Shown in pieces: positions 8,883-17,796 of a stretch of DNA of 64,000 nt. The position numbers and the translations under genes were made by a program. This DNA comes from Lachnospiraceae bacterium MD308 (GTDB lineage: Bacteria > Bacillota > Clostridia > Lachnospirales > Lachnospiraceae). A model generated the notes under the pieces. That model saw only the letters and a list, made by a program, of their open reading frames with translations, searched no databases and was not told the DNA's origin. Numbering within the stretch: position 1 is the first letter of the stretch; each line of letters opens with the position of its first letter. The stretch is taken from contig VIQU02000023.1 in NCBI GenBank assembly GCA_010206225.2, positions 1 through 64,000 of the forward strand, written 5' to 3'.

Positions 8883-9001
8883 TTAGTTTTTTGCCAATTC
8901 AATTACATCTGCAATTTCGCAGTCCAGAGTTTCACAAATCTTTGTCAGAGTTTCCATACTGATATGCTTTCCCTTTCCTCTTTTGCTTACCTCTAATTAG
9001 C
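8883..9001 (-). pseudogene. Remnant of a small XRE-family HTH protein
   Basis: The minus strand reads EVSKRGKGKHISMETLTKIC then ETLDCEIADVIELAKN, the C-terminal half of the 70-residue HTH regulators common in Firmicutes. Upstream, in-frame stops interrupt the part where the first helices should lie. It overlaps the same strand as the truncated XRE gene, so this 400-bp stretch is a graveyard of two regulators. Confidence 0.55.
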
Positions 9002-9095
9002 CATGACCTGAATAACGAATGGAGACTTCTTATAAGCCGCCATTTTGTTTATGATAACCATAAAGAAACTACAAAATATAATGAAGAAAAGGAGT

Positions 9096-9502
9096 ATGAT
9101 GATGAAAGCAAAAAAAATAATATCCATGTTACTGGTTGGGGTAATGGCATTCGGTTTACTGGCATGCTGTGGCTCTCAGACAGAGATCGAAGAAAATACA
9201 AGCGGTGATTTGTTTGAATTAGAGCCTGCAGAACCATATACAGATGCAGATTTGGATTGGACAGATGGGAACAGTCGTGTATCCGTAGAGCATGAAAATG
9301 AAGAGGAAAGAGATGTGGAACTGGTTGCAGATACCGAAGAGAATTTCGATGACTTGCAACTTCTTCCTCATCCGGTTTAGGAGAAAGTGGAGAACTTTTG
9401 GAGGAGATGGCAGGAACCGGCGAATGGCTGGAGGGTGAGAGATTCCGTTCCGGAGTTTCTGAAGCTGACGTGCAGGAGTGGGTAGCAGGGCTTGGGCTTT
9501 AA
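9096..9502 (+). pseudogene. Frameshifted lipoprotein
   Basis: Ribosome site AAAAGGAG then three in-frame ATGs at 9096, 9099 and 9102. The signal peptide (KAKKIISMLLVGVMAFGLLAC) ends in a lipobox LLAC, giving a lipid-anchored extracytoplasmic protein with a very acidic body (EENTSGDLFELEPAEPYTDA). The frame closes at 9380 (LLPHPV), but one frame over the same acidic Ser/Gly-rich protein continues from about 9350 (SSSSGLGESGELLEEMAGTG) to a stop at 9502. A single-base indel near 9350 therefore splits it. Function unknown. Confidence 0.6.
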
Positions 9503-9522
9503 CGAGAAAAAGTTGGAGGTAC

Positions 9523-9816
9523 ATGCATGAAACAAAAATAATAACTTTATTCTTAGTAGGAGCGATGGTATTTTCGCTGGCAGCCTGTGGATCAGAAAAC
9601 ACTTCGCAGGAAAACAACAGTGAAGATGCACAGACAAGCCAAGAAAAACAGGATACCGATGAAATAGTAGAGACAGAGGATACGGGTGAATCAGCAGATG
9701 CAGGTGCCAGCGTAGTGGTAAGAGATGGCAAAGCAGTAGGAAACATGCCTGCAGGCTCTTTCTTGATTGATCTTTCTGTTTGGCATTGTCAATCTGATCA
9801 ATATGACGATTTCTGA
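9523..9816 (+). pseudogene. Lipoprotein N-terminus joined to unrelated sequence (flavodoxin-like start)
   Basis: TTGGAGG precedes an ATG at 9523. The product begins with a lipoprotein signal (ITLFLVGAMVFSLAAC) and an acidic linker. It then enters ASVVVRDGKAVGN, which resembles the segment before the Thr/Asn phosphate loop in secreted flavodoxin-like proteins of gut Clostridia. After that point the sequence no longer resembles that family and ends at 9816. It probably lost its flavodoxin domain through a recombination event. The next reading frame shows a piece of an FtsX permease. Confidence 0.5.
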
Positions 9817-9994
9817 CCAGACGTCCCGGAAGCGGGAGAACAGTATCCTGCCGGTTCCCGTTCCAGCAAATGGGGGTGTTCCTCTTTGTGCTGTTTGGTA
9901 TGGAGGTAGTCCGGTCAGTCTGGATGGTGCGCAGGCAGAAAAAGCAATCTTTGGTAGAACAGATGCGGGCACTAAGTTAAATTTAACTTGGTGA
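9767..9994 (+). pseudogene. FtsX-permease remnant
   Basis: One frame reads FLFGIVNLINMTISDQTSRK then RENSIL, which matches the helix and cytoplasmic loop of the last FtsX domain (compare FIGIINFVNTITTTIYSRKH in the permease at 5900-8497). It starts and ends abruptly and the tail (PVPVPANGGVPLCAVWYGG) is not FtsX-like. I read it as a fragment left by recombination between transporter loci. Confidence 0.4.
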
Positions 9995-10066
9995 AATATT
10001 CTGAGTGATAGATCGGATTTTATACAGCATTTCGCGGCAACAGATTAACATTTCACAGCAATTATA

Positions 10067-10095
10067 TTGTTTTGATTTATTTAGCAGGTTATAAT
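10067..10095 (+). promoter_or_regulatory. Promoter of the LytTR two-component operon
   Basis: TTGTTT at 10067-10072, 17-nt spacer, TATAAT at 10090-10095. It lies about 75 bases upstream of the regulator start and before the leader hairpin at 10113-10141. Confidence 0.55.
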
Positions 10096-10112
10096 AAAAT
10101 GTCAGTCTATGG

Positions 10113-10141
10113 CAACGGCAAAAGTTTTTCTTTTGCCGTTG
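10113..10141 (+). promoter_or_regulatory. Leader hairpin upstream of the LytTR regulator
   Basis: A perfect 12-bp stem (CAACGGCAAAAG with its complement) and a T5 loop sit 10 bases before the GGAGAGGAGG ribosome site. No U tract follows, so a terminator is unlikely; transcript stabilisation or translational control is more plausible. Confidence 0.5.
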
Positions 10142-10167
10142 ACGAATAATGGAGAGGAGGTGGCACA

Positions 10168-10872
10168 TTGATTCGTATTGCAATCTGTGATGATGAAAAA
10201 CATATGTCCGATCATATAAGGGCAATGGCTTCCGATTTTTTCCGTAAAAAAAACAGGGAGATCTATTTTCGGATATTTTTAAGCGGCGAAGAGCTGCTAA
10301 GCTACGATGGGCAGATCGATATCCTGTTTCTGGATATCCAGATGAAGGGCATGGACGGCATGGAAACGGCAAGGAAGCTGAGAGCTTTTAAGTTCCGGGG
10401 GGTTCTGATTTTCATCACGGTACTGAAAGAGATGGTGTTTCAGTCTTTCGAGGTAGAGCCTTACGATTATCTGGTCAAGCCGGTGGAGGAAAAACAGTTT
10501 GAAAAGACCATGGAGCGCCTTTACGCTTCCATGCAAAACGCCGGCGAGGACAGCCTGCTGGTGCAAAAGGGATATGAGGGGCGCATCATCCGGGAGGAGG
10601 AAATTGTTTTTTGCGAGGTCATAGACCGGAAAATATATCTGAATCTTACATCAGGTGAGGTTGTTGATTATTATGAGCGGATCGAAAATCTGGAAACGAA
10701 GCTTTGCAGCCATTTTTTTCGGTGCCACAGGAGCTATCTCATCAACCTGAAGCATTTAAAAGGATATAAAAACGGGACTGCCTGTATGGATAACGGCAAA
10801 GAGGTTCCCGTAGCACGGCTGCGGAGTAAGGAGTTTTCCGGTGTTGTTCTGCAGTATATGAAGAATATGTGA
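10168..10872 (+). CDS. LytTR-family response regulator
   Basis: 234 residues starting at TTG (10168), chosen because GGAGAGGAGG lies 8 nt upstream. The receiver domain has acidic D8/D9 and acceptor D56 (LFLDIQMKGMDG) with K in YLVKPVE. The C-terminal LytTR domain (about 130-234) contains FRCHRSYLINLKHL, the typical core of AgrA/ComE-like DNA-binding domains. It is followed 12 nt later by its GHKL sensor kinase. Such pairs usually answer a secreted peptide, but no peptide or AgrB-like gene is nearby, so the signal is unknown. Confidence 0.9.
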   Translation: MIRIAICDDEKHMSDHIRAMASDFFRKKNREIYFRIFLSGEELLSYDGQIDILFLDIQMKGMDGMETARKLRAFKFRGVLIFITVLKEMVFQSFEVEPYDYLVKPVEEKQFEKTMERLYASMQNAGEDSLLVQKGYEGRIIREEEIVFCEVIDRKIYLNLTSGEVVDYYERIENLETKLCSHFFRCHRSYLINLKHLKGYKNGTACMDNGKEVPVARLRSKEFSGVVLQYMKNM

Positions 10873-10884
10873 GGGATTTTACAT

Positions 10885-12255
10885 ATGGGGGCAGGTAGCA
10901 TGGCTGAGTATTTAGATTTTTTTAATGTATATATAATGGGCGTTGTCGAGATGTCCTTCCAGTTTTATTTCCTGGTAAAAATTTTGAAAAAGAGAATATG
11001 GCCACCTTTTTATTTCCTGTTTGCAGTAGGTGCAGTGATTATCAATGATTTTGTTCCGGCCAGCACAATCATTGGCTTTGTGGTGCTTATTTTTCTGCTC
11101 ACAGCATACGGGACTGTTATCTGCCATGCAGATTTTAAGTATTCCCATCTGTATGCGGCTCTGGCAGCGGAAATTATGCTGCTCTGCGGCGGAATTGTAA
11201 ACTCGCTGATTAGTCTTCCATACCCATGGCTGCCCGCCTTTTTCCGTGAGACAGATAATATTGCGGCCATGCTGATCAGTGAGGCGGCATCACTGGCTCT
11301 GACCGGTTTTTGTTATTATATGGTGTACCGTTATTTTTCCCGGGATGATCTTGATCCTGTGGATACTCCTGAAACCACAATGGGAATGCAGCAGATGGTT
11401 CTGATTTTCATTCCGATCCTGATGATATTTATTATGAGTAGCTATATCAATGCGGTTGAATATGATTTCCAGTTTGAAATCTCGGTGGACAAAGGGCCTG
11501 CGGAACTCTTTTTCAGCCATGGGCAGATGCTGTTCATGTATTTTCTGGGACTTGCCAGTCTGTTCTGCATCCTGTTTTCCTATAAGAAACTGCAGCAGAG
11601 TTTTCGTTTAAGCACTGAAATTTCACTGCTGGAGCAGCAGGAGCATTCCCTGAACCAGTATGTGGAGGAAGCGAAAACCCGTTACGATGAAACAAAGTCT
11701 TTCCGACATGACATCAAAAACCACATCGCAGTGGTAAAAAAGCTCCTGCAGAATGGGAAACTGGAGGAAGCCATAACCTATATGGAGGATCTGGACGATA
11801 TGGCGGAAAAAATGTCATTCCCCTGCAGTACCAATAATCCGGTAGTGGATATTCTGGTGGGGAACAAACTGGGGATTGCAAAAAGCAAGGGGATAGATGT
11901 GGACTGTTCCCTTCTTCTGCCATATCCCTGTGGCATCCAGGATATTGATATCTGTATTGTCCTGTCAAATGCACTGGATAATGCAATCCATGCAGTAAAA
12001 AATCTGGGTGCCGGCATAGAAAAGTATATCCGTGTGTCCGGGCGGATCCAGGGAGATTTCCTTATGCTGGAAATTCAGAACAGCTTCCATGGGAAAAGCA
12101 CATTCAAAAAAGGGACAGGTCTGTCGAATGTAAAAAAAGTGGCTGAAAAATATGGCGGCGCCATGAGTATAGAGACTCAGGAGAATGTATTTGTCCTCCA
12201 TGTGCTGCTGATCATTTCACAGCATCCAGAAAGCAGTACACAGCAAATGGATTAA
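10885..12255 (+). CDS. GHKL-domain sensor histidine kinase (AgrC/ComD-like)
   Basis: About 456 residues; an internal ATG at 10900 is an equally possible start. Six membrane helices fill residues 1-240. A coiled linker leads to the phospho-acceptor His in SFRHDIKNHIAVVKKLL (about residue 275). The ATPase part has LSNALDNAIHAV (N box) and a short GTGLSNVKKVAEKYGG box, typical of the HPK10/GHKL class. It forms a two-gene operon with the LytTR regulator and should phosphorylate it. Confidence 0.88.
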   Translation: MGAGSMAEYLDFFNVYIMGVVEMSFQFYFLVKILKKRIWPPFYFLFAVGAVIINDFVPASTIIGFVVLIFLLTAYGTVICHADFKYSHLYAALAAEIMLLCGGIVNSLISLPYPWLPAFFRETDNIAAMLISEAASLALTGFCYYMVYRYFSRDDLDPVDTPETTMGMQQMVLIFIPILMIFIMSSYINAVEYDFQFEISVDKGPAELFFSHGQMLFMYFLGLASLFCILFSYKKLQQSFRLSTEISLLEQQEHSLNQYVEEAKTRYDETKSFRHDIKNHIAVVKKLLQNGKLEEAITYMEDLDDMAEKMSFPCSTNNPVVDILVGNKLGIAKSKGIDVDCSLLLPYPCGIQDIDICIVLSNALDNAIHAVKNLGAGIEKYIRVSGRIQGDFLMLEIQNSFHGKSTFKKGTGLSNVKKVAEKYGGAMSIETQENVFVLHVLLIISQHPESSTQQMD

Positions 12256-12354
12256 AATGTTACCTTCCATAACCGAAAAAAGAGAAAGGAAGTTGTCTGT
12301 CAGTGAACTTAAGGCAGCTATCTGACAATATCAAATTGAAGGAGGAACATGCTT

Positions 12355-12915
12355 ATGTCAATGCAGGTGAATGGAAACTATGAACATTCCAGAACAGATT
12401 CCGCAGAAAGGGTGAAGGAAAAACAGGCCGCAGAGAGGGCAGAAAAAGCAAAGGAAGCAGAGAAGGCTGCAGAGGAGAAAAAATCCGGCAGGCTGTCCGA
12501 ACCACAGGATGAATACATCAGCAGTGAAAAGGCGGGGAAAAAGCCTACGGGATTGTACCGGGTAGGCCAGGACGAGAACGGCAACCGGAAAATCTTTTTT
12601 GATGACCCGAAAGCTGACCATGCAGATGGAAAGGATGACCGTTCCGGGGAAGGCGAAGATGGAAAAGGGCCGAAGGTAAGCGGGGACAGCCAGGGAAAGC
12701 CGGCGGAGAAATGTGTTACAAATACGGATAAGGTTGACAGGGAAATCAAAAAGCTGAAAGAAAAGAAACAGCAGCTGGAACAGCAGATTCAGTCAGCTTC
12801 CGGAGATGAAAAGAAAATCCGGGAACTGGAGAAAAAGCTGGCGCAGGTAGAAAATGAGTTAAGCCAGAAAGACAATGATACCTACAGGCGGCAGAATGCT
12901 TCTGTATCAGAATAA
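12355..12915 (+). CDS. Highly charged coiled-coil hypothetical protein
   Basis: About 186 residues from the ATG at 12355 (AAGGAGG ten bases upstream; the ATG at 12349 is too close). The start MSMQVNGNYEHS resembles small clostridial proteins that begin MSM-VNG-Y. Residues 20-50 are an Ala/Glu/Lys helix, the middle is Gly/Asp-rich and disordered, and residues 125-175 form a strong heptad coiled coil (REIKKLKEKKQQLEQQIQ). No signal peptide or enzyme motif is seen. It follows the kinase gene by 100 bases and may be a target of the LytTR system; that is inference. Confidence 0.65.
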   Translation: MSMQVNGNYEHSRTDSAERVKEKQAAERAEKAKEAEKAAEEKKSGRLSEPQDEYISSEKAGKKPTGLYRVGQDENGNRKIFFDDPKADHADGKDDRSGEGEDGKGPKVSGDSQGKPAEKCVTNTDKVDREIKKLKEKKQQLEQQIQSASGDEKKIRELEKKLAQVENELSQKDNDTYRRQNASVSE

Positions 12916-13020
12916 AAGAGATTCAGATTTTAGTGTAGTATCAATACCGGGAGATGGTGGCAAATGCGCACTGTTTTCCGGTATTTTTGGAATAGCGGCA
13001 TTATTCATGACAATACATTA

Positions 13021-13048
13021 CAATAAAATCTTCTTTTAGATTTTATTG
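13021..13048. repeat. Short perfect inverted repeat
   Basis: CAATAAAATCT and its complement flank a TCTTTT loop. A second, looser pairing surrounds it (CATTACAATA before; TATTGTATG at 13073-13081 after). It lies between two small genes and could be a bidirectional terminator or a very small inverted-repeat element. Confidence 0.45.
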
Positions 13049-13182
13049 CAGAAGACTCGCGAAGCGTGGATTCTATTGTATGGGTTTTTAAGAAAATGAG
13101 AGGGCAGAAAGGGGAAAAGGAATGACAGAAGCTGTTCAGCAATTTGTCTCGATTTTTGTAATCATTAGAGAGGAGAAAGGCA

Positions 13183-13389
13183 ATGAGTAAATACAACGCA
13201 TTATGGGAATATGTGCAGAAAAGCGGAAAGGAATCATTTCAGCTGACCTTTGAGGAGATTCAGGAGATCGCAGGGATACCGATTGACCACTCTTTTCTGA
13301 AATATAAGAAAGAGCTTGCAGAATATGGCTGGCAGGTCGGGAAAATATCCATGAAAGAGCAGACAGTGAGTTTTCATAAGGTTGATTGA
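13183..13389 (+). CDS. Small conserved hypothetical protein
   Basis: 68 residues, ribosome site GAGAGGAG upstream. The text MSKYNALWEYVQKSGKESFQ...LTFEEIQEIAG is a compact fold of the kind seen in small stand-alone proteins of Firmicutes, often annotated only as hypothetical. No membrane segment or catalytic motif is seen. Followed by another small gene and an acetyltransferase, possibly in one transcript. Confidence 0.55.
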   Translation: MSKYNALWEYVQKSGKESFQLTFEEIQEIAGIPIDHSFLKYKKELAEYGWQVGKISMKEQTVSFHKVD

Positions 13390-13448
13390 TAATTTCCGTG
13401 TTGTTAAGGAACGTGAGCGTAAAAAAGGAATAATAGGAGAAACGCAAA

Positions 13449-13745
13449 ATGGATTTATGGGATAAATTCGGAATGAGTGAAGGGATTGCCGAACTGTGGC
13501 AGGAACTGGGTATTAGCGCAGGAACGGCCATTGTTGTTTTGGCAGCATTGTATTTTGTAATCAAATGGGCGGTTAAAAATGGAATGTTGGAAGCCTATAA
13601 GAAGATAGAAGAAAAAAGTGCACGGGATAATTTGAAAGCAGATAAAACAGTCAGTGATTTAAGGAGTGTGAAAAATGATTCAATTAGTCAGACCAACAGA
13701 AGCGATGAAAGAACAGGCCATAGAGTTCAGACAGGAATTTTTTGA
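13449..13745 (+). CDS. Small single-pass membrane protein
   Basis: 98 residues with one clear membrane helix (AGTAIVVLAALYFVIKWAV, about 24-42) followed by an amphipathic charged tail. This helix plus KNGMLEAYKKIEEKS resembles a family of small clostridial membrane proteins (possibly DUF6019; not verified). Its last 24 codons overlap the start of the acetyltransferase gene by 71 bases, which is unusual. The natural C-terminus may have been lost by a frameshift before 13675, or the overlap may be genuine coupling. Confidence 0.5.
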   Translation: MDLWDKFGMSEGIAELWQELGISAGTAIVVLAALYFVIKWAVKNGMLEAYKKIEEKSARDNLKADKTVSDLRSVKNDSISQTNRSDERTGHRVQTGIF

Positions 13746-14190
13746 ATATGGGGAATTTGTCATCAACGGAAGTGAATTATTTGATAAAACGGATGATTAC
13801 ACAGAATGGTGCAGATCCATAGACGCAAACACGAAAGAAGAGACCGTTAATCCGAATTGGGTTATGACGGACACATTCTTTGCTGTCGATGATGATAGAA
13901 TTGTGGGAATCATTGATTTCAGGCATACGCTGAACGACTTCCTGAAGGATCTCGGCCATTGCGGTTACAGCGTCCGTCCGTCAGAAAGAAGAAAAGGCTT
14001 TGCTACGGAAATGCTGCGGCAGTTATTGGAGGTTGCCAAAAAGACCGGGATGAACGAACTGTATCTTTCTGTGGAAAGGAAGAATGAACCTTCGGTTAAA
14101 ACAATCATCCGGAATGGAGGAGTCTATGAACGTAGCTTTGAAATTGATGGAGAACAGGCGGATATTTACAGGATCGCCCTGTCGGAATAG
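13675..14190 (+). CDS. GNAT-family N-acetyltransferase
   Basis: 171 residues with AAGGAGTG before the ATG. The fold shows the GNAT acetyl-CoA site RPSERRKGFATEMLRQLLEV (about 101-120, Q/RxxGxG/A pattern) and the late strand LYLSVERKNEPSVKTIIRNGG. It should transfer an acetyl group to a small amine or protein N-terminus; the substrate cannot be read. It resembles the clostridial clade annotated as GNAT acetyltransferases of unknown substrate. Confidence 0.85.
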   Translation: MIQLVRPTEAMKEQAIEFRQEFFEYGEFVINGSELFDKTDDYTEWCRSIDANTKEETVNPNWVMTDTFFAVDDDRIVGIIDFRHTLNDFLKDLGHCGYSVRPSERRKGFATEMLRQLLEVAKKTGMNELYLSVERKNEPSVKTIIRNGGVYERSFEIDGEQADIYRIALSE

Positions 14191-14241
14191 TCATACTGGT
14201 ACAAGGGATACGGCAGAGCCGCAAGCTGCCTGGGGAGAAAA

Positions 14242-14784
14242 ATGATAGGATTAAAAAGAGGAAGCGTGGCACTTTTATCCCATCAGGAGGAATGGGATAA
14301 AAATGCCGAAAATGTAATTTTGGAATTGAAGCAGCTTTTGGGAAATGCCGCTGTTGATATCCAGCATGTGGGAAGCACTGCGATTGTTTCCATTTATGCA
14401 AAACCAATTATTGACATTGTGATTGGACTCCGTGATCTGAATGATATTTTACCTTATAAGAAACGGTTGGAGGAATACGGCTTTCTTTTTCGCGGGGAAG
14501 ATGTTGCCGGACAAATGCTATTTGTAATGGGTAATTTTGAAAAAGATACGCGCACACATCATATCCATGCAGTCAAATGGAATGGGACAGAATGGAAGAA
14601 CTATATCAATTTTCGGGATTATCTGAATTGCCATCCTGATAAAGCAATGATATACGATGCCTGTAAGAAAAAACTGGCGTTACAATTTCCAGATGACCGA
14701 AGAAGCTATACGGAAGGAAAGCAGGAATGCATAGAATGCCTGCTGAAAGAAGCGGATGTATGGAGAAAGCTTCAAGATACATAG
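14242..14784 (+). CDS. GrpB family protein (nucleotidyltransferase fold)
   Basis: 180 residues. The signature of the GrpB/UPF0157 family is plain: IQHVGSTAIVSIYAKPIIDI (about 40-59) with the GS motif of the nucleotidyltransferase fold and two acidic residues (DI..D), then HHIHAVKWNG and FRDYLNCHPDKA. The biochemical role is not firmly established for the family. GGGGAGA precedes the start. It follows the acetyltransferase and likely shares its transcript. Confidence 0.85.
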   Translation: MIGLKRGSVALLSHQEEWDKNAENVILELKQLLGNAAVDIQHVGSTAIVSIYAKPIIDIVIGLRDLNDILPYKKRLEEYGFLFRGEDVAGQMLFVMGNFEKDTRTHHIHAVKWNGTEWKNYINFRDYLNCHPDKAMIYDACKKKLALQFPDDRRSYTEGKQECIECLLKEADVWRKLQDT

Positions 14785-14818
14785 AGAACACAAAGAGACG
14801 ATGAAGGAGGTAAAAACA

Positions 14819-14995
14819 ATGCGTCATATTTATATTCGTGGAAGTCTGGGATTGATCTGGCTGGTTGTAGCCATTGTATGTGGGGTATCCGGTAACTTCC
14901 TAATGATGGGGCTTTATCTGGTATTGGCAGGTGTATTCCTGTACTCCGCCTATGCGGCATGGAAAAAAGAGAAGGACGGCAAAGGGAGGAGGTAA
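14819..14995 (+). CDS. Small membrane protein preceding an ABC transporter
   Basis: 58 residues with AAGGAGG eight bases before the ATG. Two short membrane helices (about 8-26 and 30-48) and a Lys-rich tail. It ends 1 nt before the ATPase start, so it is probably part of the ABC transporter operon. No family recognised. Confidence 0.6.
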   Translation: MRHIYIRGSLGLIWLVVAIVCGVSGNFLMMGLYLVLAGVFLYSAYAAWKKEKDGKGRR

Positions 14996-14996
14996 G

Positions 14997-15704
14997 ATGG
15001 GAGAAACGCTCCTGACTGTGGGGAACTTAAGTGCGTGGTACAGTGAAGAGAAAAGGATACTTTCGGGGGTTTCTTTTTCGCTGGCGGAGCATGAAGTGGC
15101 GGGCCTGATCGGGCTGAACGGAGCGGGGAAAACCACATTTCTGAAGGTGATTTCCGGCCTGCTCCCTACTTTCCGTTCAGATGGTATCTGCTTTGGCGGC
15201 GCTCCTGTGGATTTTCGGAAGCAGGATTTTAAGCTCTGCCGCTATACAGTGTTTGCCGAGGACAATTCCTTTTCGTATTTTACTTTCCGGGAATACCTGA
15301 CCTATGTATGCGCCGCCTATGGGAAAGAGGTTCCAGATGTATTGGAACTGGTACAGGGTTTTCACTTTGAAGAATATACAGATACCCTGTTACGGGAGCT
15401 GTCAACCGGAAACCGGAAAAAAGTGTTTCTGATCACGGCTTTTTCTCTGAAACCCAGACTGCTCCTTCTGGATGAGCCGGTCAACGGTCTGGATTTCCAG
15501 AGTACGGAATATCTGTATAAGCTGATTTCGGGGTATAAGGAGCATGGAACTGTGTTGTTTTCCTCCCACATTCTGGAGAGCATCACGCTGACCTCTGACC
15601 GGGTATTTGTTCTGGAGGACGGTAAGATCCGGCAGACATTTGAAGGCGGGCAGATAGGTGCCGCGGATATCCGGGAGGCTCTGCATGATGAAAATGACAG
15701 GTAA
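14997..15704 (+). CDS. ABC transporter ATP-binding protein
   Basis: 235 residues from the ATG at 14997 (GGGAGGAGG). It has Walker A GLNGAGKTT, signature LSTGNRKKVFLI (degenerate: LSTG for LSGG), Walker B LLLLDEPVNGLD and the H-loop SSHIL. This is the NatA/CcmA-like class pairing with ABC-2 permeases for export. The permease start overlaps its last codons. Substrate unknown. Confidence 0.88.
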   Translation: MGETLLTVGNLSAWYSEEKRILSGVSFSLAEHEVAGLIGLNGAGKTTFLKVISGLLPTFRSDGICFGGAPVDFRKQDFKLCRYTVFAEDNSFSYFTFREYLTYVCAAYGKEVPDVLELVQGFHFEEYTDTLLRELSTGNRKKVFLITAFSLKPRLLLLDEPVNGLDFQSTEYLYKLISGYKEHGTVLFSSHILESITLTSDRVFVLEDGKIRQTFEGGQIGAADIREALHDENDR

Positions 15705-16953
15705 AGCTTTTGCAAAAAAACTGTTTGGGGCAAGATACGAGCGGCTACTCCAGACGATCTTGCTTGATGTGATCATATTTTGGGGGCTGTATATTGCAGG
15801 TTTCCAGGTGCAGATTACAGCCTCTGTACGGATCCTGATGATCAGCACCTTTACCGCAGGCGTAATGTGGCAGGCTCTTTCTTCCAAAGATAACGCAGTG
15901 GAACTGAAACATATGCTGATGCTGCCGCAGCAGCCCCAGGAATTTGTCTTCTCCTATGTGGCGGCGCTGGGAGGCTATACGGTCCTTACAAAGACAGGAC
16001 TGCTTCTGGCGGTTCTGCTGGCTGTTTCTGCATGGAATTCCATAGAGATGATAGGAATGGCCATCAGTATGCTTCATGCGGTACTTATGGCTGCCGCAGT
16101 CTATTCCTTGAGAAAATACTGGTATACGGGTGGGCTCTGGGCTGCTGCCATAGTGTCCGTAATTTTATTTTGTGGAAGTAGGACATGGTTTGGACTGCTG
16201 CTGCTTGCGAATAGCTTAGTTGCTGTTCTGATTTTGTGGAAGGCAGACGGATACGCTTTTTATCAGGGAGAAAGTGAGAAACACCCTTCGGGTATATCTG
16301 TATGCGCAAAAAACAGCGCAGAAGATAAGAAAAGCCATGCTATCCGGCAGAGGAAGAGGGGTTCCCTATGGCGGTATTTTTTCCGGTACCTGAGTGACCA
16401 TAAGAATTATCTGCTTAATACTGTGGTGATGTGGTGCGTAGCCATTGTAATGCCGTATTTCTTAAGAGAAATAGCCGGGCTGTTTGTTGTCCCGGTGGGG
16501 TTTGCGATTCTATCCTTAAATACCCCTATTTGTATCCTGCTGTCCTGTGACTGTGATCTGGAGCAGGCGGTTCGTTTCCTGCCTGGACAGAAACAGCGCT
16601 TTTGCATCCCATACTGCCTGTTTATCTTTTCCTGTAATATGGCTGCAGATGCGATATTCCTCTGTAGCTGGCAGATGCAAAACGGCGGTGTCACTGTCCT
16701 AATGATTGCCGGGAGTGTTTTCTTTGCCCTGCAGAGTGCGGTGCTGTCTGTACTTCTGGAATGGTTTCACCCCATTCGTGGCTGGAAGATTGAAAGCGAC
16801 CTGTGGCATCACCCCCGGAAATATGTGATTCCGGTGGTAATGCTGCTGTTTGCGGGAGGCGCCTTAGCTTGGCCGGTACTGCTGTATGTCCTGCTGGTGC
16901 TGTTGGCTGTGGAAATTACAATTTTACTTTTTATACCCAAAGGGCACTCGTGA
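15685..16953 (+). CDS. ABC-2-like membrane permease
   Basis: About 422 residues beginning at the ATG inside the last codons of the ATPase gene (a coupled overlap of 20 bases). Roughly ten membrane helices are visible in two groups (about 15-175 and 240-420) with a cytosolic loop of basic residues between them. It should form the transmembrane part of the exporter. A decayed two-component system lies directly downstream, likely its lost regulator. Confidence 0.8.
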   Translation: MMKMTGKAFAKKLFGARYERLLQTILLDVIIFWGLYIAGFQVQITASVRILMISTFTAGVMWQALSSKDNAVELKHMLMLPQQPQEFVFSYVAALGGYTVLTKTGLLLAVLLAVSAWNSIEMIGMAISMLHAVLMAAAVYSLRKYWYTGGLWAAAIVSVILFCGSRTWFGLLLLANSLVAVLILWKADGYAFYQGESEKHPSGISVCAKNSAEDKKSHAIRQRKRGSLWRYFFRYLSDHKNYLLNTVVMWCVAIVMPYFLREIAGLFVVPVGFAILSLNTPICILLSCDCDLEQAVRFLPGQKQRFCIPYCLFIFSCNMAADAIFLCSWQMQNGGVTVLMIAGSVFFALQSAVLSVLLEWFHPIRGWKIESDLWHHPRKYVIPVVMLLFAGGALAWPVLLYVLLVLLAVEITILLFIPKGHS

Positions 16954-17024
16954 ATGCAGGCCCGTTCGGGCGGACTCCGTCCGTCAAGGTATATGTCGGA
17001 GGCATCCGGAGTGATGGATAAAAA

Positions 17025-17796
17025 ATGAATGAAAAAAAGATATTATATGTAGAAGATGATTTAAGTCTGATCGAAGGCCTGAAATACGCACTTGAGAAAA
17101 ATGGTTTTCTGGTAGATAATGCCCGTACCGTAATGGAAGCATATCAATTCTTCCGGGCAGGTCAGTATGACCTTCTGCTGCTGGATGTCACGCTGCCGGA
17201 CGGGACAGGCTTTGATATCTGTAAGGAAGTAAGATAGACCTCCGCTGTCCCGATCATATTCCTGACGGCTTCGGATGAAGAGATCAGCATTGTAAAAGGA
17301 TTGGACATGGGCGGGGATGATTACATTACCAAACCCTTTAAATTGGGGGAGGTCCTTTCAAGGATCAACGCATTGCTGCGCCGTTCTGAACAGCAATTTT
17401 ATAAGAGTGATGCCATTTTGGGATCCAATGGGATTTAAAATTGATCTGTCTGAGAGGATTTGTTGGAAAGGGGAAGCGGAGCTTTCCCTGACATTGGTGG
17501 AATATAAGCTGCTCTGCCTGTTTTTAAAGAATCCGGGCCGCATTCTGCCAAGGGAACTGATCTTAGACTGCCTTTGGGATGGGAACGGCAGCTATGTGGA
17601 TGACAATACCCTTTCCGTCTATATACGCAGGCTGCGGAGGAAGATTGAGAGGATGGAAAAGGCAGAGGAAAACATGGAAATGCTCCTTAGGGACGTGACG
17701 GAACGCTTTGAGACACTGGCAATTCAAAAGAGGCGGGAAAGTAGTGACCAGCTGGGAGAGGACACCCCTTCTTACAAACATTGTAGTGGAAGATAA
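17025..17796 (+). pseudogene. Decayed OmpR-type response regulator
   Basis: The receiver begins normally (KKILYVEDDLSLIEGL, LLLLDVTLPDGTG) but a TAG at 17235-17237 interrupts it after CKEVR. The same frame continues perfectly ([28 protein letters not shown]) to a stop at 17437. One frame over, from about 17420, the winged-helix domain follows (LTLVEYKLLCLFLKNPGRIL to YIRRLRRKIE). So the gene carries one nonsense mutation and one indel. The end runs into residues that look like part of a kinase, meaning the region between them was deleted. Confidence 0.8.

Noticed and set aside
12961-13090. Inverted repeats considered as a CRISPR-like or IS end
   Set aside because: Only one inverted pair, no spacing periodicity and no transposase.
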